From: Promicromonospora sp. MEB111
GTDB taxonomy: Bacteria > Actinomycetota > Actinomycetes > Actinomycetales > Cellulomonadaceae
Reading direction: 5' to 3'
DNA: 64,000 nt
Assembly: GCF_030209445.1 (NCBI RefSeq)
Contig: NZ_JARVSD010000016.1
Span: forward strand, 62,001-126,000
In this document: positions 7,671 to 16,505 of the stretch, piece by piece
How positions within the stretch are numbered: the first letter of the stretch is position 1
Layout: each line of letters starts with the position of its first letter
Notes under the pieces: model-generated
Seen by the model: only the letters and a program-made list of their open reading frames with translations
Database searches by the model: none
Told to the model about the DNA's origin: nothing
Position numbers and translations under genes: made by a program

Positions 7671-9932
7671 ATGCCCCGTTCCCCCGTAGGACGCGAGACC
7701 GAGCGCGTCGACGGCAGACTGAAGGTCACCGGCGCAGCCGAGTACTCCGGTGACTACCGCGCCGCCGACCTCGCCCATGCGTACCTCGTCACCAGCACCG
7801 TCGCGCGAGGCACGGTCACCGGGATCGACACGGCGGCCGCGGAGGCCTCCCCCGGTGTCGTGCGCGTGTACGCCGCGCCGGAGCCCCGGCTGGCGCTGTA
7901 CGCGGTCACCGGACAGGCCGCCGGCTTCACCGAGAACTACCTCCCGCTGAAGAGCGAGATGGTCCATTTCCACGGCCAGGCCATCGCGATGGTCGTCGCC
8001 TAGACACCCGAACAGGCACGCGACGCCGCGGCACTGGTCACCGCGACCTATGACACCCAGCCACCACGCACCTCGATCGCGGACGAGCCGCACGTACCCG
8101 CCGGCCCCGCCATCAGCGGCGCGCCGAGCAGCCTCGACATCCTGGCCCCCGGCGTCGGGTCGATCGACGCCGCGCTCGCCGCCAGCGACGTCGTCGTGGA
8201 GGCCGAGTTCCACCAGAACATCCAGCACCACGTCGCGATGGAGCCCCACGCGATCCTCGCCGTCTGGGACGGGGACCAGGTGACCATCCACGCCGGCGCC
8301 CAGATCCCCGCGGCGTACGCGCTCGGGATGTCCCAGCGGCTTGGCGTCCTGCCCCAGGACGTCCGGCTGATCACCAGGTACGTGGGCGGCGGCTTCGGCG
8401 CCCGCGTCGTCCTGTGGAGCGACACGCCGCTGGCCGCCGCGGCGGCCCGGGAGATCGGCCGGCCGGTCAGGCTGGTCCTCACCCGGGAGCAGATGTTCAC
8501 CCTGACCGGCCACCGTTCGCACCTCACGCAGACCGTCCGCCTGGGCGCCTCCCGGGAGGGAGTCCTCAACGCGGTCAGCCACCGGAGCGTCGCCGAGCGG
8601 CCGACCACCATGGCCACCACCATGACTCCCGCCCACTCCACGTCGGACGCGCTCTACCGCACACCGAACCTGCACGTCGACGCACAGGTAGCCGTCCTCG
8701 ACATCCCCGGGAGCCGGGCCATGCGCGGCCCGAACGAGGCCCCCGGGGCCTTCGCCCTGGAGACGGCGATGGACGAGCTGGCCGTCGCCACCGGCGTCGA
8801 CCCCGTCGAGCTGCGGCTGCGCAACCACGCCACCACCCACCCCGCCACGGGCCTGCCCTGGTCGAGCAAGCATCTCGAGGAGTGCTACCGCCTCGGCGCG
8901 GAACGCTTCGGCTGGGCCGCGCGCAGCGCCACGCCCCGCGCGCGTGCCGACGGGCAGTGGCTGTACGGCACCGGCATGGCCACCGCCATCTACCCGGCAC
9001 ACCGGCGACCCGCGAGCGTGCGCGTCCGGCTGCTCGACGACGACACCGCAGTCGTGTCGACCGGGGTCTCGGATCTCGGCACGGGCGGGGCGACCGTGGT
9101 GGCGATCTCCGGCGCCGACGCCCTGGGGATCCCGCTGACGCGGGTGACGCCCGAGATCGGCGACACCCTGCTGCCGCAGGGCGCACCCGCCGTGGGCTCC
9201 AGTGCTACGCACGCCACGGTCCCCTTGATCGTGAACGCCGCCCGCGACGCAATCACCGAGCTCAAGCGGCTCGCCGTGACCGACGCCCGGTCGCCCTGGC
9301 ACGGGGCGGACGTCGAGGACCTGCGCTACGAACGCGGCATCCTGCACGGACAGGGTCGTTCGATGACCTTCGGCCGCCTCTTCAGAGCGGTCGGCTCACC
9401 GGGCATCACCACCCTCGCCCAGTCACCCGGCACAGCCGACCCCGGCTACGTGCACCACAGCTTCGGCGCCCACTTCTGCGAGGTGCGCGTCAACCGGTTC
9501 ACCGGTGAGACCCGGGTCACCCGGTTCACGACGGTCGCCGACGTCGGGCGCGTCGTCAACGCCCGGGCCGCCCGGAGCCAGCTCGTCGGCGGCGTCATCT
9601 TCGGCATCGGCCACGCCCTGCTCGAGGAGAACCACCTGGAGCTCGACACCGGACGCCTGGCGAACAGCACCCTCGCCGACTACCTCGTGCCCGTGAACGC
9701 CGACGTCCCCGACATCGACGTGGTCATGCTCGACCGGCCGGACCCCGTCCTCACCGGGCCGCTGGGCGACGGGAGCGAGGACGTCGGCACCCAGAGCCTC
9801 GGCGCCCGCGGCCTCGGGGAGATCGGCACCGTCGGGTCGGCAGCCGCAGTCGGGAACGCCGTCCACAACGCTACCGGTATCCGCGTGCGTGACGTCCCGA
9901 TCACCCTCGACAAGCTGATCGTGCACCTGTAG
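7671..9932 (+). pseudogene. paoC: Aldehyde oxidoreductase Mo-binding subunit, interrupted by an amber codon
   Basis: The reading frame covers the whole molybdopterin-binding subunit (753 codons) but has an in-frame TAG at codon 111 (8001-8003). The frame reads AIAMVVA, stop, TPEQARDAA; related proteins have Glu there, so one GAG-to-TAG change explains it. Downstream everything is intact: GGGFGARV (cofactor loop), RGPNEAPGAFALE, and the catalytic glutamate in GARGLGEIGT (about residue 717). As written the product would be a 110-residue stub without the active site. Restart at a downstream codon would lack about 170 residues and is unlikely to work. The lack of other damage means a recent mutation, a sequencing error or read-through. 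The other operon genes appear functional. Strong ribosome site AAGGAG before the ATG. Confidence 0.85.
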
Positions 9933-9937
9933 GAATC

Positions 9938-9976
9938 AGGAGGGGTACCCGATCATCACGATCGGGTACCCCTCCT
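9938..9976. terminator. Perfect 17-bp hairpin terminator between convergent genes
   Basis: The arms at 9938-9954 and 9960-9976 are perfect complements of 17 bases with a 5-base loop. The hairpin follows the Mo subunit stop by a few bases and also contains the final codons and stop of the minus-strand hydrolase, so it probably terminates both. Confidence 0.85.
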
Positions 9977-11767
9977 CGGCGTGGGTTGCGGGGTCGGGTT
10001 CTTGCCGAGTGCGCCGGTCTCGGCCGGGATGGTGGGGTCGGTGAACCGGGGGACGTCGGTGGTGTGTTCGGCGTTGCCGTCCAGCGGCGTCCACGACTCA
10101 TACGTCATCTGCTCCAGCGGCAGGGGTTTGGCCGCCGCGACGATGGTCCGCGCGGGCCGGTCACCACCGAGCAGGAAGTCGATCACCGGCCGGTCGACCT
10201 CGTCGGTCCCGTAGGGAAAGACCCCGTGGATGCTCTCGTTGTCGACCGCGATGAGGCTGGTGTTCGGCAGACCCGTGCCGGCCGCCCGGCCCTGCTCGAA
10301 CGGCGTCATCGAGTCGAGCTCGCTCTGCAGGACGATCGTCTGCGGGAAGGACTCGTCCACGGGCGGCATCGTCGAGTCGGTCGGCCAGAACGCGCACGTC
10401 GGCGTGACCAGCAGCCCGAGCTGCTCGGAGAGCGGCGCGACGTCCGACGTGCGCTCGTTGAAGTCCTCCCAGAACTCAAGGCCCTGGGTCCACTGGCCGT
10501 CCGTGCACGCGGTGAACTCGATCACGTGGTCGTACGTGCCCCGGACGGTCTCACCCGGTTGGTGCACAGGGGGCTTGGCCAGCTGCGCCAGGCGCTCGTG
10601 GGCTGCCGCTCGTAGCTCGTCGGGCAGTTCCGTCCGGTTGATGATGCGTGCGGCCGACGTCGCGGGATCCACCGGTTCGGTCGCGGTCTCCCCCTCGGTG
10701 ATGATGTGCGACACGAGGCTGGCGGCCATCGGGTAGGCGATCGGGTTGGAGAAAGCGACCGGTCCGTTCACCGAGTTCCAGGCCAGCGTCGCTGCCTGAG
10801 ACGTCTCCGGTGAGCTCGTGGCTGCGAAGTACCGCTCCCAGATGGTCTCCGGGTCGGCGCCGAGCCCGACGGTCTCGTCGTTGCGCGCCATCCAGTTGAT
10901 CATGTGCAGCCGGAACTGCCGGTCGCGGCCCTCGTGGGCGGAGTTGTACAGCGTCTGGATCGATTCCTGCGTCGAGTCCGTCGCCGAGTCGAGGACCATC
11001 CGGTCGATGTTGTCGGCGAAGAGGCCGCCGAACCAGGTCCCGAGCCAGGTGCCGTACGAGTAGCCCATGTAGGTCACCGACTCCAGCCCCAGAAGATGCC
11101 GGATGAAGTCCATGTCGTACGCGGCCTGCTCCGTCGTCATGGTCGCCACGTCGGCATCCTGGGAGCACGCCTCGCCGATCGCCCGGGCCTCGGCCGAGCG
11201 GCGGTCATCGGGGTCGTCGTACCGGTACTCGTACTCGCACTGCGCGTGGCTCGACTGACCGAGGCCACGCTGGTCGAAGCTGACGTAGTTCGTGGTCGGG
11301 CGTAGCTCCGGGGTGTACATCTGCACGGTGGCGCCGTACGACAGGCCGGATGCGTACGGTCCCCCGGGATGCGTGATGATCGTCGTGCGGTAGTCAGGGT
11401 CGGCGGGATCGATGTTGCGCGCCTGGGAGATCCGGACGTCCCACGTCACCGCCGGGTCGGGATCGCGCCAGTCGCGCGGGACCTTGATGGTCGCGCACTC
11501 CACGTTCGACAGGTCCGCACCTGGTAGGGGTGGGCCGTCGTCGTTGAACTCGCAGGCCTCCCAGGCGAGCTCCTGGTCGGCGAGCGGACCTGCGAGCGCC
11601 GCGATGTCCGGCGTCTGCGTGGGCGCTTCTTCATCGCCGCCGCGGGCGACGATCGCTGCCGAGACCAGGGCAGCGGCGATGACAGCACCAGTCACGACTC
11701 CCGCGATCAAGGTCTCAGGCCGATGGATCCGCCTGGTCTCCGTGCGGTCAGAATCGTCATGGGTCAT
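9956..11767 (-). CDS. Membrane-anchored alpha/beta hydrolase, TAP-like (tripeptidyl aminopeptidase family)
   Basis: 603-residue secreted or anchored serine hydrolase. A single hydrophobic segment near residues 20-45 (LIAGVVTGAVIAAALVSAAI) serves as signal anchor. The alpha/beta-hydrolase core has ITHPGGPYASG (oxyanion region), FDQRGLGQS, the nucleophile elbow GYSYGTWLG, and near the end ESIHGVFPYGT supplying the histidine; the C-terminal part matches the TAP-like domain of Streptomyces tripeptidyl aminopeptidases (SlpD/SlpE). It likely cleaves N-terminal peptides outside the cell. ATG start with GAGGGAG six bases upstream. The last six residues are encoded by one terminator arm. Confidence 0.85.
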   Translation of the reverse strand: MTHDDSDRTETRRIHRPETLIAGVVTGAVIAAALVSAAIVARGGDEEAPTQTPDIAALAGPLADQELAWEACEFNDDGPPLPGADLSNVECATIKVPRDWRDPDPAVTWDVRISQARNIDPADPDYRTTIITHPGGPYASGLSYGATVQMYTPELRPTTNYVSFDQRGLGQSSHAQCEYEYRYDDPDDRRSAEARAIGEACSQDADVATMTTEQAAYDMDFIRHLLGLESVTYMGYSYGTWLGTWFGGLFADNIDRMVLDSATDSTQESIQTLYNSAHEGRDRQFRLHMINWMARNDETVGLGADPETIWERYFAATSSPETSQAATLAWNSVNGPVAFSNPIAYPMAASLVSHIITEGETATEPVDPATSAARIINRTELPDELRAAAHERLAQLAKPPVHQPGETVRGTYDHVIEFTACTDGQWTQGLEFWEDFNERTSDVAPLSEQLGLLVTPTCAFWPTDSTMPPVDESFPQTIVLQSELDSMTPFEQGRAAGTGLPNTSLIAVDNESIHGVFPYGTDEVDRPVIDFLLGGDRPARTIVAAAKPLPLEQMTYESWTPLDGNAEHTTDVPRFTDPTIPAETGALGKNPTPQPTPRRGTRS

Positions 11768-11873
11768 CAGGGGCTCCCTCTCGTTCGTGGCTGCGTGCCA
11801 CCGCGCATGAGCGGTCCGTGAGCGCCGCTCGATCGTCGTTGCCCCGAGTGCACTGCGTGTTCCCAGAACCAGG

Positions 11874-12278
11874 TCAAGCGCGGGTGTGCGAGGAGACGAT
11901 GACGTGGTCGAGGCGGCTCAGCAGGGCCTGCAGGTCGTCGATCCTGGCCCTGGTGCGGTCCCGCTCGGCTCGGACGAGGGAGTGCTGGTCGGGATCGGCG
12001 TGGTTGAGCTCGACGGGCGGCAGGAGCGTCACGATGGTGCGGCTGGTCATGCCAGCGGCGTACATCTGCCGTACCAACCGCACTCGCTCGATCGCGTCGG
12101 GCCGGTAGCGGCGTTGGCCCGACGGTGTGCGATCCACGTCGAGCAGGCCCTGCTGCTCGTAGTAACGCACTGCGCGCACCGAGACGCCTGCGCCTCGCGC
12201 GACCTGGCCGATGCGGATCATCGGGTCGGCTGGTGGCTTCGGGACGGACACGGCTGCCCCGTGGTCACGTCCAGCCAT
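11874..12278 (-). CDS. MerR family transcriptional regulator
   Basis: About 134 residues. The winged-helix part starts IRIGQVARGAGVSVRAVRYY and continues QQGLL, SGQRRY and LVRQMYAAGMT as in small MerR regulators; a dimerisation helix follows. No cysteine-based metal site is visible, so a general stress or drug sensor is more likely than a metal sensor. The ATG at 12278 has an AAGGGG ribosome site; a later ATG at 12221 directly before the HTH is an alternative. The 5' end overlaps the hydrolase gene by 14 bases, so the two are probably co-transcribed and translationally coupled. Confidence 0.82.
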   Translation of the reverse strand: MAGRDHGAAVSVPKPPADPMIRIGQVARGAGVSVRAVRYYEQQGLLDVDRTPSGQRRYRPDAIERVRLVRQMYAAGMTSRTIVTLLPPVELNHADPDQHSLVRAERDRTRARIDDLQALLSRLDHVIVSSHTRA

Positions 12279-13185
12279 CAGCGAGTCGCCCCTTCGGCAC
12301 GTCGAGGAGGGGGCGGGGTGCCCGGGCTGACAGGGCGCGGAGCTTCTCACCCAGGCTGCCGACCGCGAGTGAGAGGTGTCCGTCGCCCGGCGTCAGGTGT
12401 GCCACTGCCGTGGGCAGGTGTGCGGTCAGCCACTGTCCGTGCGTGACGGGGACCATCTGGTCCAGGGCGCCGTGCCACAGCTCGACCGGCGCGGTGATGT
12501 CATCGAGGTCGAAGCCCCACGGGCTGGTCAGCGCGGTCAGGTCCGCGACCCAGCCCTCGTCGCTGCGAGACAGGCCGTGGTCCATGGTGGCGGCGTTGTC
12601 CGCGCCGTACCCAGCGGTCAGCACCGCCAGGTCGACCGGGGGAAGCAGGGACGCCATGCTGGTCCCGACGTCGGCTGGTGTATTGCCACGGACCGCCGCT
12701 GCCATCTGGCCTACGATCTCGCGCACCGCCGGCTCGCCCTGACCGGCTGTCGCGAACTGCGCGACGTTCTGCGCGCCCATGCCGTCGACGTAGTCAAGAC
12801 CGTCGGCGTCGAACGGCGCGAACGAGGCGACGATCAGCACACCCTCGACGTGTTCAGGGGCGACGGCCGCACTGGCCAGTGCGTGGGGCCCGCCGGCGGA
12901 CCATCCGACGACCCGGTGGTGGTCGACGCCGAGGTGAGCGAGCAGGAGTGCGCAGTCGGCAGCCGTGTCCGCGACGGTACGACCGGCGTTCGGACTCGAG
13001 GTGCCGTACCCGGCCCGGGAGTACGTGACGACCTGGTACCCGCTCTGCGTCATCGACCCCAGGACGGTGTCCATCGGGACGGCCGAGCCTGGCATGCCGT
13101 GGTGGAACAGGACGACCGGTCCCGAGCCCGGTCCACGCACCTCGTACTCGAGGTCGCGGCCGTCGGGGAGCCGAAAGATTGGCAT
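12265..13185 (-). CDS. Alpha/beta hydrolase
   Basis: 306-residue cytosolic alpha/beta hydrolase. FHHGMPGSAVP is the HG(M/N)PG oxyanion motif, SRAGYGTS the acid-side turn, GWSAGGPHAL the nucleophile elbow (GxSxG), HGALDQMVP the Asp region and GDGHLSL the catalytic His. Such proteins are generally esterases, lactonases or epoxide/haloalkane hydrolases; the substrate is unknown. Start chosen at MPIFRLPDG, with TTGGAGG five bases upstream. It forms an operon with the MerR gene, which may regulate it. Confidence 0.85.
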   Translation of the reverse strand: MPIFRLPDGRDLEYEVRGPGSGPVVLFHHGMPGSAVPMDTVLGSMTQSGYQVVTYSRAGYGTSSPNAGRTVADTAADCALLLAHLGVDHHRVVGWSAGGPHALASAAVAPEHVEGVLIVASFAPFDADGLDYVDGMGAQNVAQFATAGQGEPAVREIVGQMAAAVRGNTPADVGTSMASLLPPVDLAVLTAGYGADNAATMDHGLSRSDEGWVADLTALTSPWGFDLDDITAPVELWHGALDQMVPVTHGQWLTAHLPTAVAHLTPGDGHLSLAVGSLGEKLRALSARAPRPLLDVPKGRLADGWT

Positions 13186-13280
13186 GGGAGCCTCCAAGAC
13201 TGAGCGAATCAAACAGACATCCGGGGCCGCACCCGGCCCCTACGGGCGGCGGCGCGAGTGCTGTGCACGCAGGACGCAGT

Positions 13281-13820
13281 TCAGACCGGGACGACGAGCT
13301 GGAGCGCGAGCCAGGCCGAGACCGTCGCTATGGTCGTCCACAGGACGATTGCCACGGCCTGCCAGAGCAGCACCCACATCCGCGGGGTTCCGCCGGCGAC
13401 GAGCATCGCGGACGTGAACTGCGTCGGGATGGCGAGAGGGCCGAGGATGCTCGCGCCGGGAACTCCGAATCGGACGAGCCACTTCTTGAAGCGCTGGCGG
13501 CCCTTGGACTCTGGCCTGGCCGGCGCTCCCTCCTGTGCAGCGGATTCCGTCGCGGCACGGCTCGCGCGGTGGTTGACGACGGCGGTGCGGGCCCGTGAGG
13601 TGAGGAGGACCACGAGCAGTACGCAGACGAAGTTGCCTACCGCCGCAGCGATGCCCGCAACGATGGGGTTGACGCCACCCACGACACCGATCATGGAGGC
13701 CACCTCACCCTCGACGAACGGGATCGCGCCGGCGAGCATCACGATGACAGGTCGGACGATCTCGGGGACCTGGCTCACGAGGTCCTGGAAACTGCTCACG
13801 AGCTGCTCGATGGGATTCAT
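13281..13820 (-). CDS. Small multidrug export-type membrane protein
   Basis: 179-residue integral membrane protein with about four to five hydrophobic helices. IVMLAGAIPFVEGEVASMIG is a close match to the conserved acidic first-helix motif of the small multidrug export protein family (PF06695), and LGPLAIPTQFTSAMLVAGG resembles the second conserved block. A charged cytosolic loop separates the halves. The actual transport role of the family is poorly defined. ATG at 13820 with AGGAAG. It lies downstream of and on the same strand as the isochorismatase-like gene, possibly one operon. Confidence 0.72.
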   Translation of the reverse strand: MNPIEQLVSSFQDLVSQVPEIVRPVIVMLAGAIPFVEGEVASMIGVVGGVNPIVAGIAAAVGNFVCVLLVVLLTSRARTAVVNHRASRAATESAAQEGAPARPESKGRQRFKKWLVRFGVPGASILGPLAIPTQFTSAMLVAGGTPRMWVLLWQAVAIVLWTTIATVSAWLALQLVVPV

Positions 13821-13966
13821 GGTGCTTCCTTGTGTGCTGGCCGTGACGCCGAGATGTCTCGGCGCTTCCCCCAGTTGAGACTGTGTCCTCGGGACAGAGT
13901 CAAACGAGGCGGGCCTGGCCACCGCCGCAGGTACCAGGCCCGCCTCCGGCTCATCGGCGGAGCGCG

Positions 13967-14629
13967 CTACGCGCCGGCACCGCCCGTGGTGGGTGTGGCC
14001 AGCAGCTGCAGCTCCCAGGCGAGTGCGGCACCGGTGGCGCCGCCGTGCTCGAAGAGGATCGGTCCGAGCTGGTTCGCCGTCTCCTCGCGAGCCCAGTCCC
14101 GCTGCCACTCGCTGGACACGACCAGCCAGGTGACCGGGACCACGCCCGCGCGCTCCATGCGGCGAACGGCCATGTCGTGCGACTCGGCGCTGACCCCGCC
14201 GCTGGCGTCGGTGACGACGAAGACGTCATACCCGTCGGCCAGCGCGTGGATGGCGGGCATGGCGACGCAGATCTCCGTCCACAGCCCCGCGATGATCAGC
14301 TTCTTGCGCCCGGTCTTCTCCACGGCCTCGACCACACGGCGGTCCTCCCAGGTGTTGATGGAGGTGCGATTGATCGGCTGCTGGTCGGGGAAGACGTCCT
14401 GGATCGCCTGGATCAGGTCGCCACCGCGTTCCTCGATGACGGTCGTCAGGATCGTCGGCACGTCGAACACCTTGGCGAACTTGGCCAGGCCGACGGTGTT
14501 GTTGATGATCATCGTCGGTTCGTGGCTGTGGAGGTTGGCGACCTGGAAGGGCTGGTGGTCGATGAGCACCAGGACGCTCTCCTCGGGGGTGAGCAGTGCG
14601 TCGAGTCCTACCTTCGGGGTACGCGTCAT
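13967..14629 (-). CDS. Isochorismatase-family (YcaC-like) hydrolase
   Basis: 220-residue cysteine hydrolase. ESVLVLIDHQPFQVAN holds the catalytic Asp, GRKKLIIAGLWTEICVAMPA the Lys and nucleophilic Cys; the GLWTE.CV pattern and size match the YcaC/nicotinamidase-like branch rather than true isochorismatase. It probably hydrolyses an amide or ester of unknown identity. ATG at 14629 with GAAGGAAG five bases upstream. It sits between the F420-reductase-like gene and the multidrug-export-type gene, all on the minus strand and divergent from a LysR regulator. Confidence 0.85.
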   Translation of the reverse strand: MTRTPKVGLDALLTPEESVLVLIDHQPFQVANLHSHEPTMIINNTVGLAKFAKVFDVPTILTTVIEERGGDLIQAIQDVFPDQQPINRTSINTWEDRRVVEAVEKTGRKKLIIAGLWTEICVAMPAIHALADGYDVFVVTDASGGVSAESHDMAVRRMERAGVVPVTWLVVSSEWQRDWAREETANQLGPILFEHGGATGAALAWELQLLATPTTGGAGA

Positions 14630-14678
14630 GTCGCTTCCTTCTGTGTGATGGGTTGAACGCCAGGAGGGAACGGCAGGC

Positions 14679-15233
14679 TCAGAGCTGGTCGGGTGCGGCC
14701 ATCCGGTAGACGAACTCGCCGAGCCCGGACTGCGCGATCGAGAAGAGCACACCGGCAAGCCCTTCCTGGCTGGCCGCCATGTCCAGGCCGCCCAAACGGA
14801 CGGCTTCATAGCCCGCGTCGAGGCTGAGCCGCACGACGATGTCCTCGACCTGCTCGTCACCGGACCAGAGATTGCTGGGGCGCACCCGGGCACCGGCAAC
14901 CTGTCCGAAGAGGGAGGCGAAGTTGGTGCTGAACGCCTTCGCCGTCGGCCCACCGGTGACCGCCTTGACGTACTCGGCGTTGGACGCGAACCCGGCCGGC
15001 GGCCGCGCGCTGCCGTAGAGGTTGGTGGCATCGAGCACCGGCCGACCCGTGAGCCCGCACACGGACGACAACGCGGCTTCGACGGCGGCTCCCGGGACGG
15101 CGAGCAGCACCGCCTCCGCGGATCCGGCATCGCCGCCCCCGCGCCCGAGCCGGGTCACCCGGTGCCCGGCACGCTCCCACAGGTCGGCCAGTCCTCCGCC
15201 GATGTTTCCTCGTCCGACCACGGTGATGTTCAT
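14679..15233 (-). CDS. NADPH-dependent F420 reductase-like dinucleotide-binding protein
   Basis: 184 residues. It starts with a Rossmann motif, MNITVVGRGNIGGGLADLWE, followed by an Arg-rich turn (RLGRGGG) for NADP phosphate, and then EAVLLAVPGAAVEAAL and PVLDATNLYG as in the NADP/F420 oxidoreductase family (PF03807). The protein is short for an oxidoreductase and lacks a separate catalytic domain; whether it uses F420 is not shown. GAGGAG ribosome site. First gene of the minus-strand group, divergent from the LysR gene at 15333, with a LysR-type box about 100 bases upstream. Confidence 0.75.
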   Translation of the reverse strand: MNITVVGRGNIGGGLADLWERAGHRVTRLGRGGGDAGSAEAVLLAVPGAAVEAALSSVCGLTGRPVLDATNLYGSARPPAGFASNAEYVKAVTGGPTAKAFSTNFASLFGQVAGARVRPSNLWSGDEQVEDIVVRLSLDAGYEAVRLGGLDMAASQEGLAGVLFSIAQSGLGEFVYRMAAPDQL

Positions 15234-15324
15234 GCTGTTCTCCTCGCCGAGCTCGCCCCTGTGACGTGGCACGACGCTATGGCGGCCGTCCCGAGGGCGT
15301 CCAAGACTTGTCCCGCCGCCGGAC

Positions 15325-15341
15325 GATAGGCTCTGTCTATC
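15325..15341. promoter_or_regulatory. LysR-type operator (T-N11-A box)
   Basis: GATAG-N7-CTATC is a perfect 5-bp inverted repeat that contains T-N11-A, the LysR-type consensus. It lies between the divergent F420-reductase-like gene and the LysR gene, about 92 bases from the former's start, where an activator box is expected. It overlaps the inferred LysR start. Confidence 0.6.
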
Positions 15342-16268
15342 GATATCCATCCACGCCTGCTGCGCTACTTCCTGGCCGTGGCCGAGGAGCTCCACTTCGG
15401 ACACGCGGCGACGCGCCTGTACATCTCCCAGCCGTCCTTGAGCCACCAGATCCGCAAGCTCGAGGAGACCCTTGGTGCGCCGCTGTTCGTACGCTCGAGC
15501 CGCCGGGTGCAACTCACCGCTGCGGGCCGGACCCTGCTCCAGGAGGCGCCCGTCGCGTTGGCCGCGCTGGAACAGGCAGTGCAGCGCACACGCCTGGCCG
15601 GGTCCGGGACCACGACCACGATCCGCATGGGCTACACCCCGGTCGCGAACTTCGGCACCTTCACCGTGCTCCTGGATGCGCTGCGGGAGGAGCACCCCGG
15701 CCTCACGATCGTCGCCCGGGAGATCTTCAGCGCCGAGATCCCCGAGCGGCTCTGCGCCGGCGACCTGGACATCGGCCTCGCCCTGTCGCCGCCACCCACC
15801 GACGGTGTGGGCAGCGAGGTCCTGCGCCGGGAGGCCGTCTCCGCGCTCCTGAGCACGCGCCATCACCTCGCCGCGGCACCGAAGATCCCGCTCGCCGAGC
15901 TGCGCGACGAGACACTGCTGCTGTTCCCGCGCCGGCTCGCACCGGCGTACTACGACGGTATCGTCGCCGCGTGCCTGGAAGCAGGTTTCACGCCCGAGGT
16001 CTGCGCGTTCGAGGACCCGCCGGTCAACGCCATGCTCGCCCGGCTCTCCGGAGGGCACGAGATCGGCCTGGCTCCCGCGTCGTTCGCCGAGCACGCCGCG
16101 AACCTCGGCACCGCCCTCACGGTGCGCGATGTCGTCGATCCCCTGATCGCCGCGGACCTGTCGGTGCTGTGGCCCACCAACGACCTGACGCCCGCCATTG
16201 AGAACGTCCTGGCCACGGCGCGACGTCGTGCCGAACGGCATGGGTGGTTGCACCGACCTGCTGCGTAG
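15333..16268 (+). CDS. LysR family transcriptional regulator
   Basis: LysR-type regulator of about 311 residues. The frame reads SIDIHPRLLRYFLAVAEE, LHFGHAATRLYISQPSLSHQ and IRKLEETLG, the N-terminal winged HTH, then a type 2 periplasmic-binding-like effector domain. There is no ATG, GTG or TTG before the HTH: the frame opens after TAG at 15327 and the first ordinary start is GTG at 15378, which would remove the first helix. Homology demands a start near 15333, where a CTG is present, so a non-standard CTG start or a start-codon mutation is inferred. It probably activates the divergent gene group. Confidence 0.75.
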   Translation: MSIDIHPRLLRYFLAVAEELHFGHAATRLYISQPSLSHQIRKLEETLGAPLFVRSSRRVQLTAAGRTLLQEAPVALAALEQAVQRTRLAGSGTTTTIRMGYTPVANFGTFTVLLDALREEHPGLTIVAREIFSAEIPERLCAGDLDIGLALSPPPTDGVGSEVLRREAVSALLSTRHHLAAAPKIPLAELRDETLLLFPRRLAPAYYDGIVAACLEAGFTPEVCAFEDPPVNAMLARLSGGHEIGLAPASFAEHAANLGTALTVRDVVDPLIAADLSVLWPTNDLTPAIENVLATARRRAERHGWLHRPAA

Positions 16269-16299
16269 CAGACCGCCTCAGGCGAGCAGCACCACAGAC

Positions 16300-16335
16300 A
16301 AAGGGGCGTCCCCGGGGTCAGCGGGACGCTCCTTT
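16300..16335. terminator. Hairpin terminator after the LysR gene
   Basis: Arms at 16300-16312 and 16323-16335 form a 13-bp stem with one G-U pair and a 10-base loop; the stem begins with AAA and ends with TTT, the form of an intrinsic terminator usable in both directions. The rest of the gap to 16505 shows no gene. Confidence 0.75.
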
Positions 16336-16505
16336 GGTCCAGCTGGTCGGGAGGCCGCGCTGTCGACGGCTCAGCCCTGGGCCGGCGGCATCCGGACCGC
16401 CAGGGGGCGGCGGCGCCGCGGCCGGGCGCGCCCGGAACGACGTGCCCGTGACGGTGCCGGGGCGTTGGGCCCGGGGGTCAACCGGCAGTACCGCGCTTGT
16501 GCCGC

